Below, in pieces: positions 23,654-32,382 of a DNA stretch of 64,000 bases; positions within the stretch are counted from its first letter, which is position 1; each line of letters opens with the position of its first letter. This DNA comes from Tachypleus tridentatus (lineage: Eukaryota > Arthropoda > Merostomata > Xiphosura > Limulidae), in NCBI RefSeq assembly GCF_004210375.1, contig NC_134825.1:62363558-62427557 (forward strand), written 5' to 3'. The notes under the pieces are model-generated. The model saw only the letters and a list, made by a program, of their open reading frames with translations, was not told the origin of the DNA and ran no database searches. The position numbers and the translations under genes are program-made.

Positions 23654-23765
23654 TATTATCAAATAATTTAATAAGTAATTTTTAACGTTTGTATTTTATC
23701 AGCTAACTGCTTGCAGTCTTTTGCTCACCTACTTTGTTAGTCTTCCTGTATGTCCGTTTGCCAGC
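23654..23765. repeat. Shared flank outside the Tigger end
   Basis: About 110 bp outside the terminal repeat (TTATCAAATAATTTAATAAG through TTTGCTCACCTACTTTGTTA and beyond) match 62,575-62,698 inverted. Matching flanks mean the two Tigger loci share more than the transposon, either through a segmental duplication or through insertion into copies of another repeat. Confidence 0.7.
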
Positions 23766-25462
23766 ATGTATGTCTATCCTATCTTTATTACGCCCTCTTC
23801 CTCTCCATTTTTCCGAATACTTTTATACTATGGATCATTGATTTTGTTTATCGTATCTGTCTTACTGGCATAATCAGTGTATGGCTTCTGTCTCTGTAAT
23901 TCATCTGGAGTTATCTGTTTAGTACGTTTGACTGCACATTTAATGGTACACTGTCTTCAAAACACCTCTAAACAATGTGTTACATGTATTTGAATAACGT
24001 ATAAAAAAAGAAAAACAAATTTCTTTGTCTACATCATGTTAATATTATAGTGGCGTAAAATAAAACATACAAAATGACACGTTATTGATAATTGTGCCAG
24101 AGAAGATCTGTTGTACACCTAATATTTCCTATTAATAGCAGAGTTATAATGCTTAAGATAACCTCTCGAAGATATCTAAATGTGCGTATGATAGTTTCCA
24201 ATAACAAATGCAAAACCACCAAATTTCACCTTTAAATAATCATACGCTCATTTTAGTTTTACCCTACGTGAACCTGACGATGACCGAAGAAGGTGTGTTC
24301 GAGAATAGAGAGAATAGAGAAAACACGCGTAACACTAAACATACAAACAAAACTGGCTTTAAATACCACGTCAAATTTCCTTAAAGCTTTATATGAAGGG
24401 ATTGTCTTAGTGTGCAATTAATCATAAATTGTGTACCTATAAAAATATTGGAGCAGCTAAAAATTCTCCTATATAAATAAGTTCAATGGATAAATGAATA
24501 ATGATAAATTTTGTTAAGAACTTGAGATAAGCTCTTTTCAAATTGCTGTTTATAATTCTTAAAGACATGTTATTGTTCTGTATTCCAAAATTACCGAAAA
24601 TTTACACACCCGTATTTAAGAGAATAGACATACATTTAACTTTACATTTGATAACAACTGCTACACAATTTACAAGACTCAGTGAACTGATGCTAAGAAT
24701 TTAAAAAGTCTTGAACCCAGGCAATTTTTCATCATAATTCAGAAAGCCAAAATAATTCAACGTTGTTCTTAGTACGAAAGTAGAACTAAAGGAGGAATAC
24801 TATGAGTTAGTAATCGATCTCTGGAAACGAAAATTCAAGCGAATGGTCAAGTAACGACAGAAGTCTGTTTTACTCGTCTTAAACAACATTGTACCATTTC
24901 ATTCTCTAACAACCATTTTGTATTTAATGTAATTTCTTTTAGGTAGAAAACTAATTTATTATCACCCAAATAGGTCACCCATATAAAATTAGTTCTTGAG
25001 AAAAGAGCTTTCGTAAATATTATGTATTCAATAGCATTGATATTTAAAGGAAATTATTTGTATTTACTAATTGTAAAGTTTAAGAAAGAAGCGTGTTAAG
25101 ATCCTGTTAATTTGTTTGAAATAAAATAACGTTATTTAAAAATTATGTTTGGTAAAAATGTTGATGAAGATATGGCTGAGAGCAGTAATATTCAAACTTA
25201 AGTGACCAACTTGTCTACTAGTCACATGTAATAAAAACAATGTAGTCATAAGTATTATTACTTTCAGCTTTATTTCAGTGCAGCGCTTTGTTTCTCAATA
25301 AGTAATGATACTTAATTAAAAGTGAAAATTGTTAATTATTCTTGTGATTAATTAACCAAAGGGCTAAAAGTGTTAAGTTATACTTGATAACTATCTCACC
25401 AATTTGAACTAATATCCAGGACAATAATAGCGGTGGGTTATTAAGAAAGCTTTATATGGGCG
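23766..25462. other. AT-rich; one degraded Penelope-like end, no gene
   Basis: At about 24,255-24,345 the motif CCTGACGATGACCGAAGAAG resembles the hammerhead-like core at 26,167, but the 3' half is altered (GTGTGTTCGAG instead of GTCGAAACG). Nothing else was recognised. Confidence 0.5.
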
Positions 25463-25542
25463 CTATCTATCACAGGAAGAATATCCAGACCTAGTGTAAG
25501 CGTCGTAACATCGTGATTTATATCGATAACTACACCTCTTAC

Positions 25543-25705
25543 CAGCATCAGAACTAATTATCAAATCATTTTGCACCCTTAGTCCTGAAATAAACCATCC
25601 AGAGTTGACCTGTACTTTATTGAACAACACTGATTCTTTGTCGTTGACGGTAACGCGTACGATTTTAAAATATTGTTGTTTATCATTTTGATATAAATCA
25701 CCCAT
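25543..25705 (-). CDS. Conserved unrecognised exon, copy 1
   Basis: Starting at ATG (25,705) the frame encodes MGDLYQNDKQQYFKIVRVTV, NDKESVLFNKVQVNSGWFIS and GLRVQNDLIISSDAG, then a good donor (GCTG|GTAAGA). A copy at 60,447-60,609 differs at about 4 of 163 bases, while the bases just upstream differ at roughly one in seven, so the exon looks constrained or recently converted. A TTTATAA lies about 30 bp upstream of the ATG, and no signal peptide is visible. No family was recognised. The partner exons were not found. It could also be an internal exon. Confidence 0.5.
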
Positions 25706-25942
25706 GATTTAACAATAATTTATAAAATAGATTATGTTAAAGCATTTCTCCATTAATATAAACCTATAAGTTACTTGTTATAGCCAGATACAGAGACAAC
25801 GATCATTTCTCAGCTAACTTTCGTCCCAGCACGGCCAGGTGGTTTAGGTGAAATCGACTCGTTATCTGACGGTCGCGGGTTTGAATCCCTGTCACACTAA
25901 ATGTGCTCGCCCTTTCAGCCGTAGAGACGTTATAAAGTTAAG

Positions 25943-26289
25943 TATATATGTAAAAACGGCTGGTATGGTTTGAGAAAAAATTTTATGCAAAGGAGCAAAC
26001 AACGTTTCGACCTTCTTCAGTTTATTGGTTGATTTAGTGTTTTATGGCACAAAGCAGCTAGGCTATCTGCGCCAAACGTCTGGTAAAAAGGTAAAAGTAA
26101 ATTTAGTAAAATTCATAAAAGGAAATTGAGGTAAAACAAAACAAAGTTTTTTTTTAATTTGTGAACCTGATGATGACCGAAGAAGGTCGAAACGTTGTTC
26201 GCTCTTCCACATAAAAACGTTTCTCAACTCATATCAGTTGTTTTTACAAATATATTTTTCTGTACAAGTGAGTTTTCTCGTCATCACGG
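25943..26289. mobile_element. 347-bp insertion with inverted Penelope-like ends
   Basis: The left end, read on the minus strand, carries GAAGAAGGTCGAAACGTTGT, AAAATTTTTTCTCAAACC and CCGTTTTTAC. The right end on the plus strand carries the same order: GAAGAAGGTCGAAACGTTGT, AAAACGTTTCTCAACTC, AGTTGTTTTTAC. Between them is about 130 bp of other sequence. It split a SINE and made a 14-bp duplication. Penelope-like elements are known to carry hammerhead motifs in terminal repeats, and the class assignment is inferred from that motif. Confidence 0.65.
26167..26193 (+). ncRNA. Hammerhead-ribozyme-like core
   Basis: CTGATGA is followed by a four-base stem (GACC/GGTC) closed by GAAGAA and then GAAAC, the canonical hammerhead layout of core, stem II, GAAA. 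Downstream, CGTT and AACG could form stem III before TTT as the cleavage triplet region. Stem I is not convincing by eye, so activity is uncertain. The inverted partner at about 26.0 kb lacks CTGATGA-stem II spacing. Confidence 0.5.
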
Positions 26290-26445
26290 GTTATCAAGTG
26301 AAGATGAATCCCACTATTCGTTGGTAAAAGAGTAGTCCAAGAGTAGGCGGTGGGTAATGGTAAGTAGATGCCCTCCCTCTAGTATTACATTGCTAAATTA
26401 ACAGCGGTTAGCGCAAATAGCTTTTGTGTAGCGAAATTCGAAAGC

Positions 26446-27226
26446 AAAGAAACTAATATACAGCTAACTTGTAACAAAAGAGTGAAAAAATCTCTTGCCA
26501 AGATTAGTTATTTATCGAAATATATATAAAACCTATCATGACAATACGTTCTGCCACTTGCTTAAACTGAACTTATATTTCAGTTTTCAGTTCTTTTCGG
26601 ATTTGTTTTCCTAACTTGTGTTGTTTTTTTTACACAAAAACTTCAGTAAAATGGTGTGATACACAGCCCTTTTATATATTAATAATTTAAACCTCGAAAG
26701 AAGAATAACAAATAAAACAAGAATCAAATTATGCCGTAATAATCTTTCATGTAATAAAAATGAAATAAACCAAGATTCATTCGACTGATATTTGTGCTAC
26801 ATCAGATTCACTGACTGATTTTAATTTGGAATTATTTTTTTCGCTAATAAATTCACCTGTCTGGAATTAAAGACAAAGCTACAGAAGGGGCTATCTGTGC
26901 AGAAGATGTGAATTTAACCTGGTTACAAAACACAATGTTATAATTTAACCTATTATTAGATGCAGGTTTTATTTTACATTTGTTTTGATTGTTACATATG
27001 ACTTAATTATAACACTTCATACTTAGTTCAATTAAAACTTGGATATAATGTTTTTCTGTTACTCTTCATTGGAATGACCTTATTGTTATTATTATTATAG
27101 ATTTATATATAAACACAAAAATACCATAGACGTGATAAAGTGAAATTAAACCACACAATACATATATATTTATACGTATATGAAATATTAGAAAGTATAA
27201 CATATGTAACTTACGTGACAGCCGTT
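26446..27226. other. AT-rich, no gene or repeat family recognised
   Basis: No splice-bounded coding segment and no SINE body were seen in this stretch. Confidence 0.5.
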
Positions 27227-27560
27227 GAGGCCCGACATGACGAGATGGGTTAAGTAATCCGAGGGTCGCGCTTTCGAATTCCGCTCCAACCAAACATGCA
27301 CGCCATTTCAGCTGTAAAGGCGTTAAAATGCACTAGATGAGCTTACGCTGTAGTCAAGATTGAATACATTATAATATTACTGTAGTAAATAAGATTTCCT
27401 TGTAATTCAGGTTTTGGTACTATTCGTTGGTAAAAGAGTTGGCCAAAAGATGGCGGTGGGTGGTGATGACAAGCAGCCTTTCCTCTAGACTTACACTGCT
27501 AACTTAGGGACGGCTAGCACAGATAGCTCTCGTGTAGCTTTGCGAAAAATTCCAAAACAA
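27227..27560 (+). repeat. SINE family 1 copy containing a short insertion
   Basis: The head (GGCCCGACATGACG) and first body half run to about 27,330. About 85 bp of foreign sequence ends TGTAATTCAGGTTTTGGTAC, and the SINE then resumes at TATTCGTTGGTAAAAG. The same foreign end fused to ATTCGTTGG recurs inverted at 52,724-52,765, and the foreign piece also occurs alone at 28,052-28,128. Confidence 0.85.
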
Positions 27561-27844
27561 ACAGACAGACGTGAACACACGAAATAGAAAATAAAACTTT
27601 AACTCAAATTCTACATTATTATCAATATTTGTGCTAGATAATGCTTTCACAATCGTATATAAATGTAAATCTATTAACCCACTTCTAGGGAAACTCTGTG
27701 GAGGCTTTTTTGTTTATTAAAGAAGAACGAATCAACTTTCACACTCACGTAGACGACAATGTCGATAGGATGTGTTGAAACTATTGTCATATTAGACGAA
27801 CAAAATTAATACTGAAAATAGATTCATACTGTCTGAATTCAGCA

Positions 27845-28040
27845 TACGTATTGAAAGGAATGTTACATTGTTCGAAAGGATATTAAAACGAGTTTCCTAT
27901 TGCAAGAACTGAACGAATCTGTTCAAAAATGTATGATATTTATGGAACTGAACGGATGTGTTAAAAGGAGTGTTACATTGTCTGAATGAAAAGGAGTGTC
28001 ATTGTTTAAACGGATGTTGTGAAAGGAATGTCACATTCAC
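27845..28040 (+). repeat. Degenerate short tandem-like repeat
   Basis: GAAAGGAATGTTACATTGT-type units recur with variants (AAAAGGAGTGTTACATTGTC, GTGAAAGGAATGTCACATTC) along with GAACGGATGTG-type spacers. Unit length is irregular, roughly 35-45 bp. No coding frame is kept. Confidence 0.55.
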
Positions 28041-28847
28041 ATTGAAGTGTTCTTACGCTATAGTCAAGATTGGACACATTATATTGCTGTATTGAATGAA
28101 ATTACCTTGTAATTCAAGTTTTGGTACTACGTGTATTTTGACGTTGTTTTTTACAGACGATAAACGAAAACCAAATACAGGCGACGTAATCAACCATACA
28201 ACATATATATCGTATTCTTTGCTTAAAACAAATAATCACCTCATGTAACACAAATAATTATCATATAATACTTCTAATTATTAAATGAGCTATTACTTTA
28301 TTTGTGCTCTCGAGCTCATATTTAATGAAATACCTTACGTTAAATTCTGAATGGATAATGGGATGAACTGAGCTGTAACTATCACAATGACACACGAAAC
28401 ATGTCTAATTTTAAAGCGGATTTATCTATTGCAAACTCTTGGGATTTGATCACCATATTTTTATCGTTGCAGATCTGTGAAATTACCACTGATTTATCGG
28501 AAGACACCTTAACAGATTATTTGCAATAAATTATGTTTATTATATCACTTTCATCAGTAAACGAACACGAAGGAAAAGTTGCAAATGTTGTTTTGAAATA
28601 AAATCAAACGCAAGCATCGTTCTGAACATTATGTTTAGTTGATGTTGAAACAGAAACAGAAACATATTTATTGTTTTTCATAACAATATTTTTTTATATT
28701 TTCTCACCTTAAACATAATTTTCTACACACAACAAACACATCTTCGTTTAATTAAGAATTATGATTGCAACTAGTGTGATATTTTCTTGTTTTTATGTGA
28801 GCTGTTGCACTACCTATTAAAGTGATAGCTTCTATTGAAAGTTTTCC
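28041..28847. other. One copy of an 80-bp mobile piece, otherwise empty
   Basis: Bases 28,052-28,128 repeat the piece that interrupts the SINE at 27.33 kb (CTTACGCTATAGTCAAGATT through TTGTAATTCAAGTTTTGGTA). The rest is AT-rich without recognised features. Confidence 0.6.
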
Positions 28848-28950
28848 CGTTGGTACAGCAATAACTTTACGGATTTACAGCGCTAAAATAAATGGTTCGA
28901 TTCCCCTCGGTGGACTCAGCAGATAGCCCGATGTAGCTGTGCTATATAAA
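28848..28950 (+). repeat. SINE family 2 copy
   Basis: It reads CGTTGGTACAGCAATAACTT, TTTACAGCGCTAAAATAAAT, GGTTCGATTCCCCTCGGTGG, then ACTCAGCAGATAGCCCGATG. The B box is intact. This is the best-preserved copy of the family here. Confidence 0.9.
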
Positions 28951-29749
28951 AAACAGACATTCTATTGAAAGAAGCGGCAGGTATATATTCATACTCAATC
29001 TTTACGAAATACGTACTATTTCTAAACGAAATATCGTGAGAATATGCTACATTTATAATTAAAAGCATATACTGGGAATTGTTGGCGATTTTTAATAAGG
29101 TTTTTTACGTGTTGTGTGTAATAGAGTGAGATGTAACAAAAATCTGTTTGGATAATATATTGTGTTTGTAAGTGATTAAAATAAAATAAAATATTTAGTT
29201 GTCAGCGAGTGCCTCTGAAACCGTACTTGTTATTTGTTGTTCTTGACTTATCATACAGTGTCGATCCATCCAAATTATGTGACAATACGAAAGTTTTTGT
29301 CACATGATGTTCAATAGTGTAACAAAAACATGTCGTTATGTAAATAACTATGCAATAATTTGTTTTTCGATTAAACAAATTGTGGATATTCTTGTAACGA
29401 AAACAGAATAATGCATTTTCTGCATATTGAACGCCATCGACGAAACTGTTCCAAGGACAGTACAGGACACAGGAAATCATTCTCATAAAATATCATTTTC
29501 TCTTATTATTACCATATGTAATTATTCTAACCACATGAAGTCATGCCGTATTATGTACTGAGATACCATAAAACTACACATTTTGTCAAAGTTAAAATAA
29601 TTGTTTTTTCTATCGTGTCAAGAGATTCATTGCTGTTAATTCGTATACAGAATCTCTTACATCTTTTTGAATTCATAGAGCAGAATTATATTTCACTTCC
29701 TTTTTTCAAAATATTATTGTGTTGTTTCTAACAGTTCAAATAATGGTTA
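28951..29749. other. No gene supported
   Basis: A minus-strand open frame of 94 codons at 29,202-29,486 has no start context, recognisable motif or duplicate in the window. I do not call it a gene. Confidence 0.45.
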
Positions 29750-29830
29750 CGACCGGATGGCTAGGTAGTTAAGGCATTCGATTCGTAATATGAGGTGCGC
29801 GGCTTTGAATCTCCGTCAACCAAACATGTT
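29750..29830 (+). repeat. SINE family 1 head only
   Basis: GACCGGATGGCTAGGTAGTT with a CGGCTTTGAATCTCCG B box and CAACCAAACATG. The copy stops after the tRNA-like head. Confidence 0.75.
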
Positions 29831-30059
29831 TTCTCAGTGGTGTTTTTAAAAAGTAATAAAAATTCATTTTGTGCATTCATTCTTAAATATTTCCTTCTAT
29901 AATTAAATATTTATCTTACGAAATACTTGGTTTACTGACTGCTTAGCCATACAAAGCCGTGCTCAACAGTAAAAAACAAATTTAATGAAGATTTTTGTGT
30001 GAGTTTTAAATGTGAAGGATTAAATAGAATATGAATTTCACGTTAATTCTTTTGCAGTT

Positions 30060-30165
30060 AAGCACAAAGCTACAGAAAGAGCCAACTGTGCTCTGCCCCT
30101 TATGGTTATGGAACGCCGGTTCCTAGTGTTGTAAGCCCACAAATATTCCGCTGTGCCACTTTGGG
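30060..30165 (-). repeat. SINE family 3 copy
   Basis: Read on the minus strand: GGCACAGCGGAATATTTGTG, TTACAACACTAGGAACC, then CAGAGCACAGTTGGCTC and CTTTGTGCTTAA. This is a third tRNA-like family (CAGTGGCACAGCGG head, GATACCCGTGGTGGGCAGAG core). Confidence 0.7.
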
Positions 30166-30244
30166 GGATGGTGTTTCTGCTTTACTAAGCAACAGAATTA
30201 ATTGAGTGTCATCATAGTTACGTTAAATGTGATTTGGTTTAACA

Positions 30245-30372
30245 GAGCTGTATTTCACTGAGGATATCTGCGGACATACAACGTCAAAAACTCGGTTTCG
30301 ATACCTGTGGTGGGCAGAGCACAGACAGCCCATTGTGTGGCTTTGTGCTCAATTCAAAAACAACAACAACAG
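30245..30372 (+). repeat. SINE family 3 copy inserted in block A
   Basis: CGGACATACAACGTCAAAAA, GGTTTCGATACCTGTGGTGG, GCAGAGCACAGACAGCCCAT, ending TCAAAAACAACAACAACA. The inverted partner block lacks it (GAGGATATCAACTCC is continuous there). Confidence 0.85.
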
Positions 30373-30647
30373 TGGGGTATTAACTCCAAACTTCTAACAT
30401 ATGTACCTATTACAAAAATATATAAGCTACTTGCGAATATGTGTAACTAAAGTTATAATTATTACTTTTGATTGAGATGTACAGAATAAGTTAATTATAT
30501 AACTTGAAGAAAGAATGAATTAAAATAACATGCTTAATAATTACTACTACAGTAACGATGATAATAAATAATAGTGATGATAATAATAATTGTTATAATA
30601 TTTTGTTTGTTTCTTGCAAATTCGCATAAAGCTAAACGAAGACTACC

Positions 30648-30936
30648 TGCGTTAGCTTTGTTTGTTTGTTTGGAATTTCGCACAAAGCTACTTGAGGGCT
30701 ATCTTTGCTAGCCGTCTTTAATTTTACAGTGTAAGACTAGAGGGAATTCAGACAGTCACCACCACCCACCGCCAACTCTTGAGCTACTATTTTACCAACG
30801 AATCGTGGGATTGACCGTACATTATAACGCCCTTACGGCTTAAAGCGCGAACATATTTGGTGCGACGGGGTTTCGAACCCGCGACCCTCAGATTACGAGT
30901 CGAACGCCTTAACCCACCTGGCCATGTCGAGCTTGT
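30648..30936 (-). repeat. SINE family 1 full-length copy in block A
   Basis: The minus-strand head GCTCGACATGGCCAGGTGGG and B box GGGTTCGAAACCCCG lead into the usual body, ending at TTTGTTTGTTTGTTTGG on the plus strand. Open frames on both strands over this copy are SINE artefacts. Confidence 0.9.
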
Positions 30937-31034
30937 CATAGTGATAAGAGTGATAATGATAACTTCCAAAATATTAATCAGAAATTATATTTTGATAAAT
31001 AATATAAATTATCTTATTGGTAACTTATCAGAAG

Positions 31035-31185
31035 ATGCTCTGATAATCAGTTTTCTGCCCCTCAGTGGCACGAGGTATGCCCACGGAATGATAACACTGA
31101 AAGCCATATTTGAGATCCCGTGGTGGGGAGAGGACAAATATCCTATTGTGTAACTTTAGGCTCAGCTTGAAACAAACAAACAATC
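31035..31185 (+). repeat. SINE family 3 copy shared by both A blocks
   Basis: CTCAGTGGCACGAGGTATGC, GAGATCCCGTGGTGGGGAGA and a GAAACAAACAAACAATC tail. The same copy is present inverted at 51,515-51,660, so it predates the block duplication. Confidence 0.8.
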
Positions 31186-32263
31186 AGTTTCCAGCACATA
31201 TAAAATATTTGGTCTATTAACTGTTTAGCCCCACCAGGTTGTATTCAATACAAAGATCTGTTTCTAATCAAATATTTTCTAGTTGTTTTCTTGCGACCAA
31301 ATTCTGAAATTCGTAAATAAATAGTAGAAATTTAGAATATCGACACTACTTCACCTTTCTCTGTCTACGTTTGAAAACAAATAAAAGTACATAAAGACTC
31401 TTTTTAGTGCTATATTAAAATTTTTGTCATTCTTTTGCGCTGAAACCAGTGAATGAATGTTTGCTAGATTTCATATTAAGAATAATGCTACTTTAAAACC
31501 CATAATCATTGTAACTCTTTATTGTAAAGTAAGACGATAATAAAGTGTGTTAAATAAAAAAAAAATGTTGATTACGTTGTTTAATTTTCAAACGCGATCA
31601 GTTTATTTTCACAAACTGGGCCTTTTATCTGTTGCACCACCCAGAGTTAGTAATTGATGTTGTAAAATCAAAATTTTCATCTTTTACTAACTTTTTGAAC
31701 TACTGAGTTGTGTAATACACTTAGACAACTAGGTGATGCAAGTTATCCACAACAATATAATTACACTACCACAGTCTGTCGACTCTTGTTCTCTTATAGC
31801 ATATACAGATGGCTATGAACAAACTTCAAGGTATATTCTATGCCACACGCAAATGAGATATATCCAATTCATAGCAAAACCACGTGACATTAAAAGTAAT
31901 TTTGGATTTTAAAGATGACCTGAAAAACACTCTTTCAGGGAATTGGTTAAGATACACCAGGAATGTATTAATGGTTAAAGCCCTTTAAACTGGCTGCATC
32001 ACAAATCCTTAAAGTAGAATTAAAGGAGGCATAACTGTAGGCAGTCTCAGGATTTTCAGTGAGATATAGCCGAATTACAGCGGTTGAATACACTGCATAA
32101 AGAATTCGCGCATAGAAACAGAGGGGAATAATAATTTTCTTTTTTTAAGCCTGAAACCTTCATTCACATATGATATTCCTACGAAAATAACTGAAACTTT
32201 CAAACACGTGAAAACTTAAAAACGTATAAATATTGAAGACATCCAACAAAATGTAATTCACTT

Positions 32264-32382
32264 TTATATTTTTAAAGAGTTACAAGCATTATAACAATCA
32301 AATATTATGCGATCTTCAATGGCATCGAGGAAATCTTGAGCACATAAATATTCTTCTTTGATTAGTTGAGGATTGGTTTGAC
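32264..32382 (-). CDS. Cys-rich secreted peptide gene, candidate last exon
   Basis: Read on the minus strand, the acceptor TTTTTTGTATTTAG opens QTNPQLIKEEYLCAQDFLDA then IEDRIIFDCYNACNSLKI and a TAA stop. It has three cysteines on helix-like spacing and a composition unlike the surrounding DNA. The exon needs a phase-1 partner, but exon 4 upstream at 35.1 kb ends in phase 0. Either an exon of 3n+1 bases is missing, or there is a frameshift, or this exon belongs to another gene. No copy was found on the right side. Confidence 0.5.

Larger units (their letters stand above)
25827..26445 (+). repeat. SINE family 1 copy split by an insertion
   Basis: The head and first body part (CACGGCCAGGTGG to CCTTTCAGCCGTAGAGACG) lie at 25,827-25,928. 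The rest (CCCACTATTCGTTGGTAAAA to GTGTAGCGAAATTCG) resumes at 26,304. The interruption is flanked by GTTATAAAGTTAAG and GTTATCAAGTGAAG, a 14-bp target-site duplication with two mismatches. Confidence 0.88.
29840..32000. repeat. Duplicated block A, left copy
   Basis: Inverted relative to 50,640-52,500. Anchors include GTCTATTAACTGTTTAGCCC (31.2 kb), GTCGACTCTTGTTCTCTTAT (31.8 kb), CAAATGAGATATATCC (31.85 kb) and the 29.9-kb stretch around ATATTTATCTTACGAAATAC. Family 1 and family 3 SINEs at 30.06, 30.25 and 30.65 kb interrupt the left copy and are absent from the right, so they arrived after the duplication. Confidence 0.8.

Noticed and set aside
29202-29486. 94-codon minus-strand open frame
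   Set aside because: No start context, splice sites, motif or copy elsewhere in the window.
30787-31153. Open frames on both strands near 30.8-31.1 kb
   Set aside because: They lie over SINE copies and vanish in other copies of the same repeats.
31850-31960. Possible exon after TTTTTCAG on the minus strand (KITFNVTWFCYELDISHL)
   Set aside because: The right-hand copy has a stop near its start, and the left frame stops soon after. No donor fits, so it is only a conserved non-coding or dead segment.
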